Assembly: GCF_047238185.1 (NCBI RefSeq)
Contig: NZ_JBDFMI010000001.1
Location: 1,860,001-1,924,000 of the forward strand
Direction: 5' to 3'
Length of the DNA stretch: 64,000 nucleotides
Source of the DNA: Bacillus_AD sp047238185
GTDB taxonomy: Bacteria > Bacillota > Bacilli > Bacillales > DSM-1321
The notes under the pieces are model-generated. The model was not told the DNA's origin. It did not search any database and was given only the letters and a program-made list of their open reading frames with translations. A program made the position numbers and the translations under genes. Below, one piece after another: positions 50,797 to 59,879 of this stretch (position 1 is its first letter; each line of letters starts with the position of its first letter).

Positions 50797-51285
50797 ATGA
50801 AGGGACAAGGAAGGACGCCGTTAAAAATCCATTGGAAGGATATTATAACCAGTATGGCCGGAAGTTTTATCGCCATTCTTTTATTGGATGAATTAACGAA
50901 CATGACAGATGAAGTATGGTTGATGGCTTCATTTGGTTCAAGCTCAGTACTTGCCTTCAGTTTTTGGCAGGCTCCTTTATCGCAGCCGAGGAATATCATC
51001 GGAGGACATCTTGTTTCCACAACAGTCGGGGTTACCTTTTCACACCTTTTCGGAACGAATGCCTGGACGATCAGCTTGGCACTGGCTTTTGTCATTTTCA
51101 TCATGGCGCTGACCAAAACGACGCACCCTCCTGCCGGCGGAGATGCGATAGCCGTCATGCTCGGCGGGTACGGCTGGGGATATATTCTCTTCCCAGTACT
51201 TACAGGTTCCATCATCATCGTCATTCTGGCGCTTATTATCAATAATGTACACCATGATAGAAGATATCCACTATTTTGGATCTGA
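50797..51285 (+). CDS. HPP-family membrane protein
   Basis: A 162-residue protein with four membrane helices and the HPP signature: SFGSSSVLAFSFW, LSQPRNIIGGHL and THPPAGGDAIAVM. HPP proteins include nitrite carriers, but most bacterial members have no known substrate. Coding similarity may extend a few codons upstream of ATG 50797, and no good ribosome site precedes that ATG; the nearest GGGG is about 20 bases away. The start is therefore uncertain. Confidence 0.87.
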   Translation: MKGQGRTPLKIHWKDIITSMAGSFIAILLLDELTNMTDEVWLMASFGSSSVLAFSFWQAPLSQPRNIIGGHLVSTTVGVTFSHLFGTNAWTISLALAFVIFIMALTKTTHPPAGGDAIAVMLGGYGWGYILFPVLTGSIIIVILALIINNVHHDRRYPLFWI

Positions 51286-51292
51286 GTCATAG

Positions 51293-51324
51293 AAAAAATC
51301 CATGAAGGGCTCCATGGATTTTTT
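51293..51324. terminator. Bidirectional terminator
   Basis: AAAAAATCCATG / CATGGATTTTTT stem between the convergent HPP and NUDIX genes; the last bases overlap the NUDIX stop. Confidence 0.88.
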
Positions 51325-51802
51325 ATTTGGAAACAGACTGTAAAGAAACGGCTTTATATTGAACAATTCGACTATTCTTATATATAAACTGGTGGCTCAT
51401 TACACTGCCCTCCATAGCTATTGGCAAAAAATAAGGAATATTGTCCACCACTCCTTGATTCTTCTGATCCAATATCCAGGGCGTCCTTTTCCAAGACAAT
51501 ATTCCTTCAGGAGTGGAACGGGCATCAGCGAATACCGAGGATTCATCTAGCTCACAGAAAAACAGATACATCCCTGAAGTGCCTTGTTCGTTATGCCAAA
51601 CAACCTCTCCTCTGCTGGAAACATGTTCTATTGCATGGCCGGTTTCTTCATAAATCTCTCTCATAATACATTGTAAGGGCGTTTCCCCTTTTTCAATCTT
51701 GCCGCCTACTCCGTTCCATAACCCCATATTGGGGGCCTTTTCTCTGTTAAGCAATAACATATTGTCTTTACAGCTGATAAAGCATATTGTGTATGGAAGC
51801 AA
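51323..51802 (-). CDS. NUDIX hydrolase, MutT/8-oxo-dGTPase-like
   Basis: A 159-residue NUDIX protein with a complete box: GGKIEKGETPLQCIMREIYE then ETG, preceded by NREKAPNMGLWNGV. This pattern is shared by 8-oxo-dGTP diphosphatases of Bacillus. The start is TTG at 51802, 5 bases after GAGGAGGG, giving the usual N-terminus LPYTICFI; the longer frame overlaps the next gene. It lies 35 bases after the 5'-nucleotidase gene, which suggests one unit for nucleotide clean-up. Confidence 0.88.
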   Translation of the reverse strand: MLPYTICFISCKDNMLLLNREKAPNMGLWNGVGGKIEKGETPLQCIMREIYEETGHAIEHVSSRGEVVWHNEQGTSGMYLFFCELDESSVFADARSTPEGILSWKRTPWILDQKNQGVVDNIPYFLPIAMEGSVMSHQFIYKNSRIVQYKAVSLQSVSK

Positions 51803-51837
51803 TTGACACCCTCCTCTCAACTCCACTAGTTTCCTTA

Positions 51838-52485
51838 TCAGCGGGCGGCGCAGACCTTGCCGATCATTTCCTCCACCTCCAACATATTTTTTGCACGCCA
51901 TTTTGCCTGAATATGCTGGTTATACGGTTGGTCGAGTAAAATGACATTCAAACCAAGTGAAGTAAATCTCTCATGCGTTTCAGGTTTGTCATCCACTAGC
52001 ACATCTCCTCTTACATAGTATTTTTGGCTGCCGAAGAAGATATTTTCCTGAGGTATCATCGGGAAGTATTCAGCCAGCCAGGCTCTTTTATCATCGGCAG
52101 GATTAGCGAAAAACGATGGGTTTTGTTTGTAATCCGAATGTGCGTGGCCTCTCGGGGAATCAGAAACGATCAAAATATTATATCTTTCCTCCACCAATCG
52201 TTGTACAACTTCTTGCGAATGCGGCGTTGGCTGTAAATATCTGAACATACCCGGCTCTTTCAATAAGTCGTATACTTTTGGGCCGCATTCCGGTTTGACG
52301 ATCTGGGATGTATCCCACTCCGTCATATGTTGTGTCGTAAGTGTATCCTCATAGCGTTCATTATATTTTTTAATCCAAGCTGTTCCAAGCTCAGCAAGGA
52401 CATCATCCATATCGAGCATGATAGTCGCCTTAAAATCTGTTCCAAGCAGTTGATTAACCTTAAGTATAAACAATTGATCTTGCAC
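51838..52485 (-). CDS. 5'(3')-deoxyribonucleotidase-like HAD phosphatase (NT5C family)
   Basis: A 215-residue HAD-fold phosphatase. Motif I is MLDMDDVLAELG, with two Asp residues. Motif II is in LIVSDSPRG, and the acidic motif is DVLVDDKPETH. This matches the NT5C family, which removes the 5' phosphate of nucleoside monophosphates. The start is GTG at 52485 after AAGGAGAATGTAAC. It is the first gene of the unit with the NUDIX hydrolase. Confidence 0.85.
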   Translation of the reverse strand: MQDQLFILKVNQLLGTDFKATIMLDMDDVLAELGTAWIKKYNERYEDTLTTQHMTEWDTSQIVKPECGPKVYDLLKEPGMFRYLQPTPHSQEVVQRLVEERYNILIVSDSPRGHAHSDYKQNPSFFANPADDKRAWLAEYFPMIPQENIFFGSQKYYVRGDVLVDDKPETHERFTSLGLNVILLDQPYNQHIQAKWRAKNMLEVEEMIGKVCAAR

Positions 52486-52559
52486 GTTACATTCTCCTTT
52501 TAATACGATTTCAAAACTATTATAATTGAAAACTTAGCAATCTGCTGTAAATACCTATT

Positions 52560-52602
52560 AAAGTGTGTTAGATTAGACCGTTCATAATAAAAGTGTGTTA
52601 GA
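52560..52602 (+). repeat. Direct repeat before the GyrI-like gene
   Basis: AAAGTGTGTTAGA occurs at 52560-52572 and 52590-52602, 30 bases apart, about three helical turns. The second copy overlaps an inverted repeat GTTAGAAA / TTTCTAAC (52597-52621). These are candidate regulator sites between divergent genes. Confidence 0.45.
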
Positions 52603-52743
52603 AAAAAGAATACTTTCTAACATAATTAAAAGAGCAATAGGCATGTAATTTGATGTGTGCAACAATGAACAGGCGAGCAGGTACTTCATTTGACTTCAAT
52701 GAATCATTCGTAAAAAACACGCAACCAGGAAAGGAATATGAAC

Positions 52744-53205
52744 ATGCCAAAACAATCCAATATTGAATTGCTCCATCAAAACGAACAAAACGTATTATGT
52801 ATCAGAACCATTACTTCTGTTGAAGAATTGCCAAAACTGATCGGAGAAAGTTACGGGAAATTGGCCGCTTACCTGAAAGAACTCAATGAGGTATTGGCAG
52901 AAGTCCCTTATGTGTGCTATCACAACATGGATATGGGTGCTTTAGATATCGAAATTGGATTTCCTGTTACAGGTGTGCTTCCTGGCAAAGAGGATATTCA
53001 AACAGGTACTATACCTGCTGGAAAACGCATTTTTTGTATGTACCGGGGCCCTTACCAATTGCTTGAACCGGTTTATCAGGAAATGGACGAGTATTTGAAA
53101 AAACATTCCTATGAACCTGTTGGAACAGCCTATGAATTTTATTATAATGATATGAGTTTTCCTGAGGAAGAGTTATTGACGAAGATCGTCATGCCAATCA
53201 AGTAA
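52744..53205 (+). CDS. GyrI-like effector-binding domain protein
   Basis: A 153-residue single-domain protein of the AraC/MerR effector-binding (GyrI-like) type: IGFPVTGVLPGKEDIQTGTI and the AGKRIFCMYRGPYQLLEPVY segment. The final EFYYNDMSFPEEELLTKIVM strand carries the family's Asp/Glu. Free-standing members bind small molecules or gyrase or act as hydrolases. The ATG at 52744 follows AAAGGAA by 7 bases. No DNA-binding domain is attached. Confidence 0.85.
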   Translation: MPKQSNIELLHQNEQNVLCIRTITSVEELPKLIGESYGKLAAYLKELNEVLAEVPYVCYHNMDMGALDIEIGFPVTGVLPGKEDIQTGTIPAGKRIFCMYRGPYQLLEPVYQEMDEYLKKHSYEPVGTAYEFYYNDMSFPEEELLTKIVMPIK

Positions 53206-53220
53206 TAGCCTCCGTCATTC

Positions 53221-53256
53221 AGCTGCTCTGGAAAAAGGCTTTCTTCCGGAGCAGCT
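53221..53256 (+). terminator. Hairpin after the GyrI-like gene
   Basis: AGCTGCTC pairs with GAGCAGCT, with an inner GGAA/TTCC. There is no T-tract, so it is a weak terminator or an RNA-stabilising hairpin. Confidence 0.45.
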
Positions 53257-53259
53257 CGA

Positions 53260-53775
53260 ATGCTTATTTAGCATCATATACATCCTGTACACTTGCCAAA
53301 GCTCACGTATGCAGTAAAAAGAAGGGGAACACACGCCTGGTTTACAAGCAGGAATGACTGGTTTTTTACCTGGTCCACATATAGCATTCAAACAACTATG
53401 CTATAGCCTTTTCCGTCCAATGGATATGTCTTATATTGGACAGGAAGGAGATTAGAATCATTTTGAATGCCCATTTGATTATAATGGAGAAAAAGTGCAC
53501 TAGTTACTCAACTGCCATTATCCCTATGCGGGGTTTATAATGCCAACTGAAAAGGGCCGTTCTATTCATTCATAGACATCCCTTCTATACCTTAAAAGTT
53601 GAAGCCTTTTTACCATGCCCTGCTTCCCTATCAGCTACATACACCTTTAGTTTACAAAGGGGCCTCTTTGCAAAACCGAACATACATTGCACAAAACGGA
53701 AATGGAGCAGCTGCTATACGGGCGCAACCCCAAACACTCTCTGATGTCGTTTATAGTAAATGGGATTGACAATCC
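53260..53775. other. Intergenic stretch without a supported gene
   Basis: About 500 bases with short frames on both strands, none with a ribosome site or recognised motif. The stop of the minus-strand acetyltransferase is at its right end. Confidence 0.35.
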
Positions 53776-53779
53776 ATTC

Positions 53780-54169
53780 TCACGTTTGCCAAACCCCACC
53801 ATGCCCTGGAGTAAAACCGGCATTCCTATAAAAATGGGTATTATGCTCATCATATGCCACAGTGACGATGCCCAACCCGAAAAACTCCGCTTCCTTCAAC
53901 AGGGCCGTTACTAATTCGTGTCCTATGCCTTGTTTTTGGTAATCAGGATGTACCATGATATCTTCCATATATCCATGTTCCAATCCCATACCGCATACAT
54001 AACCGAATGCAATCAGGATGCCGTTTCTGTCCCTCGCACCACCCCAAAAGTTGCATCTCTCGAAAAGTGCAGGATAATCTTTATCTCTTCTTCCCCAGCC
54101 CACTAGCTCCCGTAATTCCGGAACTTCATGATCCTTAATGGCCATATTGATTTCAATTTCATAATTCAT
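53780..54169 (-). CDS. GNAT-family N-acetyltransferase
   Basis: A 129-residue acetyltransferase. The acetyl-CoA binding motif A is MVHPDYQKQGIGHELVTALL (about 72-91), and AYDEHNTHFYRNAGF is motif B. The N-terminus is short, as in small GNAT proteins. The ATG at 54169 follows AGAGGGATTAT. The substrate is unknown. Confidence 0.85.
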   Translation of the reverse strand: MNYEIEINMAIKDHEVPELRELVGWGRRDKDYPALFERCNFWGGARDRNGILIAFGYVCGMGLEHGYMEDIMVHPDYQKQGIGHELVTALLKEAEFFGLGIVTVAYDEHNTHFYRNAGFTPGHGGVWQT

Positions 54170-54323
54170 ATAATCCCTCTTTTCTTCCTGAATAGATTTC
54201 TATGAATCACGCTGAATGTCCTTCTAATCATCCATATACTATTTTTTTCAGTGCAACACTTAGTAAATGGCGATTTATGGTATACTATTATTCATTCAAG
54301 ATAGGGAAACTGGAGGGAAAGTG

Positions 54324-55028
54324 ATGGCATCTTTTAGGGATACAACCGAGGAAAGCAAGTTGGCTTGGGAGAGGAATGCGGATTTTTGGGATCAGTCAAT
54401 GGGCGATGAATCCAACTATTTCCACCGCAACATCGTTCGTCCAAGAACAGAGGAATTATTGAATATAGAAAAAGGCGATCACGTATTGGATATCGCATGC
54501 GGTAATGGAAACTTTTCAGAACGCCTGGTTGAAATGGGAGCAACAGTAGTTGCCTTTGACTATAGTGAGAACATGATTAAGCACGCAAAAAAACGAAGGC
54601 AGCGTGTTTTGGATAGCGTACAGTTCATCCAATGTGATGCCACAGATTATAACCAATTGATTTCTTTAAAAAAAGAACGGCTCTTCGACAAAGCGGTGGC
54701 CAATATGGCCATCATGGATATTTCCGATATTGATCCGCTTTTGCGTGCTGTCAACGAACTGCTTTGCGCTGGAGGATCTTTTGTGTTCTCCACACATCAA
54801 CCTTGTTTCGAACGGCCGGAAGGACAGTACCTTACACCTTGGGTACATAAAGGGGCCGCCATTGAAGGGCAGCCCTTTTTACAGAATTATTACCATAGGT
54901 CGCTCCAGGACCTCTTCCAAGCTTGTTTCAACGCGGGATTTGCCATGGATGGCTTGTTTGAGGAAAGCATGGATCAATCCGAATTTCCTGTCATCATGAT
55001 TGTCCGGCTGAGAAAATGGAACCCGTGA
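54324..55028 (+). CDS. Class I SAM-dependent methyltransferase
   Basis: A 234-residue methyltransferase with motif I HVLDIACGNGNFSERLVE (about 56-73), the acidic post-I residue in TVVAFDYSENMI and motif II/III in VANMAIMDISDIDPLL. This is the Methyltransf_11/25 group. The ATG at 54324 follows GGAGGGAAAGTG; an upstream frame lacks a site. Substrate unknown. It is divergent from the GNAT gene. Confidence 0.88.
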   Translation: MASFRDTTEESKLAWERNADFWDQSMGDESNYFHRNIVRPRTEELLNIEKGDHVLDIACGNGNFSERLVEMGATVVAFDYSENMIKHAKKRRQRVLDSVQFIQCDATDYNQLISLKKERLFDKAVANMAIMDISDIDPLLRAVNELLCAGGSFVFSTHQPCFERPEGQYLTPWVHKGAAIEGQPFLQNYYHRSLQDLFQACFNAGFAMDGLFEESMDQSEFPVIMIVRLRKWNP

Positions 55029-55119
55029 ACAAATGGGAGTTTGCATATCTGCCATATTACATGTTGCCGATGTACAGCCTCCTCTCGCTAGATTCCCTCT
55101 TCTCCGTTTATCCTAACAA

Positions 55120-56007
55120 TTATGTACAGGCTTTTATATACTCATAAAAATCACTAACTACCTGTTTCTTAAACCTTTGTGTTTTTTTTACCATCCAAAG
55201 ATTTCTTCTGATCTTTGTTTCTTTTATCTGTATTTCTTTTAATCTTCCAGCTGCCAATTCAGTTTCTACAGTCAATTTAGGTAAAATGCTGACTCCTAAT
55301 CCTGCTTCCACGGCTCCTTTTATCGCTTGCGTGCTGCCGATTTCCATAAAATTAGTTAGCTTCGGCAATATTCCGTGTTCATTTAACGATTCTTCTACAA
55401 TTTGTCTCGTGCCGGAGTTGGCTTCTCTCCATATGATCCTTTCATTCACCAATTCAGCAATCGAGATTTCACTCTCCCAACAATGGTCGGGCGGACATAC
55501 GAGAATTAATTCATCATCTGCCATTTTTTTAACAGTGAAATCTGGCTGAGAAACGATTCCCTCTACAAAGGCGATATCAATTAAATCATTCTCCAGCTCC
55601 TCCAATATACCAGGGGTATTTTTGATAGATAGGTTAATATATAGGTTTATATTCCGTTTTTTGAACCCACCTATTATTTTTGGCAAAAAATATTCACCTA
55701 ATGTAAAAGTTGCGCCGACACGAAGTGTTTTATTGTATTTGCCGATTGCTTGGCTAACGGCTTCATGCGATTGATCAAATTCATTTATTATTGCTTTGGC
55801 ATAAGGATAGAGAAGCCGGCCGACCGCTGTAACGTACAATCGATTATTAGAGCGTTCAAAAAGCAATGCCCCATATTCATCCTCTAATTGACGTATATGC
55901 CTTGTAACCGCCGGCTGGGTGATATAATTCAATCTCGCCGCTTGACTGATGCTCCCCTCTTCCACAACCAAACAAAACAATTTTAAATGGTCTATGTTCA
56001 ATTCCAT
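55120..56007 (-). CDS. LysR-family transcriptional regulator
   Basis: A 295-residue LysR protein with an N-terminal winged helix (HLKLFCLVVEEGSISQAARL and TQPAVTRHIRQLEDEYGALL) and a periplasmic-binding-like sensor domain. It is divergent from two chromate-transporter genes and probably controls them through the palindrome at 56093-56107. GGGGGG touches ATG 56007; a TTG 6 bases later has better spacing and could be the true start. Confidence 0.9.
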   Translation of the reverse strand: MELNIDHLKLFCLVVEEGSISQAARLNYITQPAVTRHIRQLEDEYGALLFERSNNRLYVTAVGRLLYPYAKAIINEFDQSHEAVSQAIGKYNKTLRVGATFTLGEYFLPKIIGGFKKRNINLYINLSIKNTPGILEELENDLIDIAFVEGIVSQPDFTVKKMADDELILVCPPDHCWESEISIAELVNERIIWREANSGTRQIVEESLNEHGILPKLTNFMEIGSTQAIKGAVEAGLGVSILPKLTVETELAAGRLKEIQIKETKIRRNLWMVKKTQRFKKQVVSDFYEYIKACT

Positions 56008-56092
56008 CCCCCCGACATGCGAATTTGACTCTAACTATTTCTGGCTGCCTAGCTTGCTCTTCCATTATTTCTCTGCTTACCCCCACACTATA

Positions 56093-56107
56093 AATGGCTT
56101 AGCCATT
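56093..56107. promoter_or_regulatory. Candidate LysR operator
   Basis: AATGGCT-T-AGCCATT is a perfect 7-1-7 palindrome in the 209-base gap between the divergent LysR and chromate-transporter genes. Confidence 0.55.
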
Positions 56108-56216
56108 ACATTTCATTATACCTCATGCCAATTCCGCAATTTACCAATTTCCCTATCTTTGATAACGTAATAGAACAAGAACAATCATTTAAATGATTTC
56201 AGAAAGTGGGAGCAAA

Positions 56217-56834
56217 ATGATAAAAAAACGGAGACTATTATGGGACCTATTTTTTGTATTCTTCAAAATAGGGCCTACTACATTTGGTGGAGGGTTCGCT
56301 ATGATCCCTGTCGTTGAAAAAGAAATCGTGACCAAACGCAAATGGCTTTCTAAAGAGGATATAACCGATATATTTGCCTTATCACAGACCATTCCTGGTG
56401 CTGTGGCTGTTAATGTAGCTACGTTCGTAGGCCATAGAATCGGCGGTTTGCCAGCAGCCTTTGCCGCTCTCCTCGGCATATCTCTGCCAACCTTTTCAAT
56501 CATTTTACTATTGGGTTTAGCTTATTTTTCATTTGCGGATACTCATTTGTTGGAGGCAGCGTTCATTGCCATACGTGCCACTATTGTCGCTCTTATTACA
56601 TATGCCGCCATCAATATGATAAAGTCGGCCATCATTGATAAAACCAGCTTGGCCCTTATGGTGACAGGCATACTGGCTCTCTTTTTCATCCATCCTATTT
56701 TAGTTTTATTATTCGGCGCTTTTGCAGGCGTTTACTCCACCTATCGAAAACAGAAAAAAATCAAACATCCATCAAATGGAAATGGCGTGCCGGAGACTTA
56801 TGGCGAACAGATCAAACAGGGGCACGAGATATGA
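56217..56834 (+). CDS. Chromate transporter half-protein (N-terminal type)
   Basis: A 205-residue membrane protein of the CHR family (about six helices) with FFKIGPTTFGGGFAMIPVVE near the N-terminus and LSQTIPGAVAVNVATFVGHR. Bacilli often carry the transporter as two short CHR genes, as here. The family exports chromate or carries sulfate-like anions; the native substrate is unclear. The ATG at 56217 follows GTGGGAGCAAA. It overlaps the second gene by 4 bases (ATGA). Confidence 0.9.
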   Translation: MIKKRRLLWDLFFVFFKIGPTTFGGGFAMIPVVEKEIVTKRKWLSKEDITDIFALSQTIPGAVAVNVATFVGHRIGGLPAAFAALLGISLPTFSIILLLGLAYFSFADTHLLEAAFIAIRATIVALITYAAINMIKSAIIDKTSLALMVTGILALFFIHPILVLLFGAFAGVYSTYRKQKKIKHPSNGNGVPETYGEQIKQGHEI

Positions 56835-57373
56835 TTATTTTGGATTTGTTTATTACGTTTGTCTATATTGGTTTTGTTTCATTTGGCGGTGGGTATGCCA
56901 TTATACCTGTTATCCAAAAGGAAGTGCTTACACATGCTTGGATGACAGATCAGCAATTTACGGATATCATTGCCATTTCAGGCATGTCGCCCGGCCCCAT
57001 TGCCACAAATACGGCGATTTTGGCAGGTTACTATACAGAGGGCTGGGCAGGGGCTGCTGCTGCTGTCAGTGGAATGATTCTTCCTTCTTTTTTCTTGGTG
57101 ATCCTTGTTGCCGCTTGTTTTATGAAAATGCACCAAAAACCAATAGTAAAAGCCATTTTTTATGGGTTACGCCCGATCGTTGCGAGTCTCGTCCTTTTTG
57201 CGGCAATAAGCTTCGCGCTTTCCAATAAATTGCTGACCCTCTCTTTTTCATGGAATACCGTTAGCCTATGGATCATATTCGGATTGTCCCTTGTTTGTTT
57301 CGCCAAATTCAAATGCTCTCCATTATATGTGATTTTGCTCTCTGGACTTGCTGGAATTCTGTTATATTCCTAA
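56831..57373 (+). CDS. Chromate transporter half-protein (C-terminal type)
   Basis: A 180-residue paralog of the preceding protein: FITFVYIGFVSFGGGYAIIP and ISGMSPGPIATNTAILAGYY. The shared FxxFGGGYAxIP and xxQTIPG/SGMSPG signatures show that the two halves together make the CHR transporter. Its ATG overlaps the stop of the first gene, so the two are made in equal amounts. A terminator follows. Confidence 0.9.
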   Translation: MIILDLFITFVYIGFVSFGGGYAIIPVIQKEVLTHAWMTDQQFTDIIAISGMSPGPIATNTAILAGYYTEGWAGAAAAVSGMILPSFFLVILVAACFMKMHQKPIVKAIFYGLRPIVASLVLFAAISFALSNKLLTLSFSWNTVSLWIIFGLSLVCFAKFKCSPLYVILLSGLAGILLYS

Positions 57374-57406
57374 AAAACGAAGGTTCTTCATACAATAACC
57401 TCTATT

Positions 57407-57440
57407 AAAAACATCCTCTCTATCAAGATTGGATGTTTTT
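57407..57440 (+). terminator. Terminator of the chromate transporter pair
   Basis: AAAACATCC / GGATGTTTT stem with a T-tract, about 34 bases after the second stop codon. Confidence 0.85.
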
Positions 57441-57452
57441 TTACATGAATAA

Positions 57453-57479
57453 GTCCTGCCAACAACAGCCTGGCAGGAC
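57453..57479. repeat. Hairpin GTCCTGCCA/TGGCAGGAC
   Basis: A 9-bp perfect inverted repeat with a 9-base loop directly after the terminator and without T-tract. It may help end convergent transcripts; the rest of the gap to 57680 shows nothing. Confidence 0.4.
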
Positions 57480-57679
57480 ACCCATTTACATCTTTTTTCT
57501 TAGGGGATATAAGGCTGAGTTGCTTACTGTTCATTTCTATTTCACTTTCAAAAATCGATTATTAAGATAGAATTATGCGGATTTCTTGGAGATACGGTTG
57601 AAGAGTTTTTATTTATGCAATGGGTAAAAATCAAACTTAGTAAAAACAGAAAAAAAGAAGTGGTTCGATGGTACGTAAA

Positions 57680-58933
57680 TCAAGCTGCAAGAGGATCCTT
57701 ATCGCCTTTCTTGCCATTTTCAGGACGGGCAAATAGCGAGAACAGCATTCCGAATATAAAGAGAAAACCAGCTGTTAACAAGATGGAGTAATTGAAGCCA
57801 AGGGTTATATTGCCTCCGGCTGATTGTACAAGGGCACCTGTTATGACCGGTCCCACCATGCCGGCAATATTCATGAATGACGTGCTAAGACTAGTCATTA
57901 ATCCTGCACGCTCAGGCATTAATTGCATTAATACTTGTGGGCTAATTGCCATGATTGTATAAGAAAAACCTTTTGTTATTAAAATGGCGATTGTCACCCA
58001 AGCAGCTGAATGGATAATAGTTGTAGATGCCAAACTGATTCCAGCAATAACTAACGCCGCACCAGCGAAATAGATGCGTGAAAGGCGGAAATTTTGGCTT
58101 TTATTAAATAATCGATCAGAATATGTGGAAAGCAAAACAGATATGAACACCGATCCAATTCCCACTATCGATGCTGTATATCCCATATTCATCGGTTTCA
58201 TCTCCACTACTTTTGTCAGATAATTGGGCATCCAAAGGGTAATCCACATCGTCATCCAGGATGCCGAAAAGGCTGCTAAGAGAGTAAATAGACAAGTTGG
58301 CGATTTTAATATAATTGAAAATTCAGACCATTTTAATTTAGAAGGCGCTACATTTACATCGCTTCCCTTTTTGCTATATGTTAACCGCTTCGTTTCCGGC
58401 AGCGCCAGCCAAACGATCAAAAAAATGACACTTAGGAAGCCTAGTGATGCAAAGCTCATGCGCCACCCTAGTTTTTCAATCATTATGACTAAAAGAGGGG
58501 CGGTAGCTAAAGCCCCAAGCATTCCTCCAGCATTCAAAACAGAAATAGCCATCCCTCTTGACCCTGGCTTAAACCATTTACTTATATGGCTGATCGCCGT
58601 CGGTGTGAAGGGCCCTTCAGTCAATCCAAGAACAACCCGATACACAATCAGCATAGACAGCCCTGAAATCGCAAATGCACCAAATTGGAGAATACTCCAA
58701 CCTATTAACATAAGAGCAATGACCTTTTTTGTCCCCCATTTATCAGACCAAGCAGCGACAAACACACCCGATACAGAAAAAAGCCAAAAGAAACTGCTCC
58801 CAACCAATCCCCACTCTGTATATGTAAGTCCGAATTCATTCATAATGGATTCTGAAGCATAACCAATTATCGATTTATCCGCGAAATTTATCCCCATTGT
58901 CAGGAACAAAAAAATAAGAACAGGCCAGCGCAT
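57680..58933 (-). CDS. MFS transporter, anion:cation symporter (ACS) type
   Basis: A 417-residue twelve-helix transporter. The N-terminal pattern NFADKSIIGYASESIMNEFG and WGLVGSSFFWLFSVSGVFVA, and the RVVLGLTEGPFTPTAISHIS motif, fit the ACS family that imports sugar acids such as glucarate or hexuronates. AAGGAGGAG precedes the ATG. It lies 71 bases downstream of the MBL-fold gene; a cre-like site overlaps its ribosome site. The substrate is not proven. Confidence 0.87.
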   Translation of the reverse strand: MRWPVLIFLFLTMGINFADKSIIGYASESIMNEFGLTYTEWGLVGSSFFWLFSVSGVFVAAWSDKWGTKKVIALMLIGWSILQFGAFAISGLSMLIVYRVVLGLTEGPFTPTAISHISKWFKPGSRGMAISVLNAGGMLGALATAPLLVIMIEKLGWRMSFASLGFLSVIFLIVWLALPETKRLTYSKKGSDVNVAPSKLKWSEFSIILKSPTCLFTLLAAFSASWMTMWITLWMPNYLTKVVEMKPMNMGYTASIVGIGSVFISVLLSTYSDRLFNKSQNFRLSRIYFAGAALVIAGISLASTTIIHSAAWVTIAILITKGFSYTIMAISPQVLMQLMPERAGLMTSLSTSFMNIAGMVGPVITGALVQSAGGNITLGFNYSILLTAGFLFIFGMLFSLFARPENGKKGDKDPLAA

Positions 58934-58947
58934 CTTTACTCCTCCTT

Positions 58948-58963
58948 ATTAAAACGCTTTCAT
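58948..58963 (-). promoter_or_regulatory. cre-like site between MBL and MFS genes
   Basis: ATGAAAGCGTTTTAAT on the minus strand matches the cre consensus at all but one position (A for C at position 14). It overlaps the ribosome site of the MFS gene, so a CcpA complex there would act as a roadblock. Confidence 0.5.
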
Positions 58964-59004
58964 TTTGAATATCGAATTAGGGGCTTATTAACCCCTTTTT
59001 CGGT

Positions 59005-59844
59005 TCAAGCAGTTGTGTTAGTTGGAATCAATACCATCTCTAAATCATTGGGGATAATAATGTCCCCTTTGAATACGGAAGAAGCCTCGGCCAATGCCTT
59101 CTCCGGGTTCATTTTTGGCAAAAAATGAGTCAGTACGAGCTTTTTCACATCCGCCTTTTTCGCTGTTTCGGCCGATTGAGCAGGCGTGCAGTGTTCTTTA
59201 AGCAGATTTTCCCAGATTTTTTCCGCATTCGGCATTTTATCGCCATCAATTGGCGTCAGTGCTGTATCATGGATTAATACTCCAGCCCCTTCTGCAAGCT
59301 TGGCTAAATGATCGGTCGGGGGTGCGGTGTCACCGGAAAAGACAACAGAAGACTCTTCATGGTCAAACCGATAGGCAAAGGTAGGAACGCTATGATTCAT
59401 CTTTGCGCACTGAATTTTAATAGGCAATTCAATCTCCACTGGTCCCTCCTGTTCAATTTCGATGACTTTAACATCGCGCACTCCTGCTTCCGGCCTGCCT
59501 AAAGACATGCGATAATCAATATCGTCCTTTAGCATCTCTACTGTTAAATCGTGCATTCTTTTTGTGCCCACAGGGCCGATGACCATTAATTCACGTCTTC
59601 CCTCCAGCCAGCCGCTAATTAAAAAGTGTGCGTATCCCAACATATGATCAGCGTGAAGATGGGTAAAAAAAACATGCTTTATATCCTGCGGGGCAATACC
59701 CAATTTGACGAGTTGCATGGTTGTTCCCTCAGCACAATCGACTAAGACGGGCAAACCGCCCAATGTTACTAAATGCGCCGTTGCCATTCTTTCTTTTGTT
59801 AATCGCGGACTGCCTGTCCCTAACATGATGACCGAATTATTCAT
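59005..59844 (-). CDS. MBL-fold metallohydrolase
   Basis: A 279-residue metallo-beta-lactamase-fold protein close to the RNase Z/arylsulfatase-like group. VIMLGTGSPRL starts it, THLHADH (61-67) is the metal site, and FSGDTAPPTDHL and LTHFLPKM supply further ligands. It is the first gene of a unit with the ACS-type MFS transporter, so it may hydrolyse an imported lactone or ester; this is inference. GGGGGATGAAAA precedes the ATG. ROK-type operators lie upstream. Confidence 0.88.
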   Translation of the reverse strand: MNNSVIMLGTGSPRLTKERMATAHLVTLGGLPVLVDCAEGTTMQLVKLGIAPQDIKHVFFTHLHADHMLGYAHFLISGWLEGRRELMVIGPVGTKRMHDLTVEMLKDDIDYRMSLGRPEAGVRDVKVIEIEQEGPVEIELPIKIQCAKMNHSVPTFAYRFDHEESSVVFSGDTAPPTDHLAKLAEGAGVLIHDTALTPIDGDKMPNAEKIWENLLKEHCTPAQSAETAKKADVKKLVLTHFLPKMNPEKALAEASSVFKGDIIIPNDLEMVLIPTNTTA

Positions 59845-59856
59845 TTTTCATCCCCC

Positions 59857-59879
59857 ATTATATCCAAAATGGATTAAAC
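59857..59879. promoter_or_regulatory. ROK operator copy 1
   Basis: ATCCA-AAA-TGGAT is a perfect core palindrome, extended rightwards to TGGATTAAAC. It lies 13-35 bases before the MBL-fold gene. The half-site TGGAYTAAAC recurs in copy 2. Confidence 0.6.

Noticed and set aside
50745..51290. A 181-codon frame opposite the HPP gene
   Set aside because: The plus-strand frame carries the HPP signature; the opposite frame has none.
58224..58862. A 212-codon plus-strand frame opposite the MFS transporter gene
   Set aside because: It is a shadow of the transporter; the minus-strand gene has a strong ribosome site and clear transmembrane pattern.
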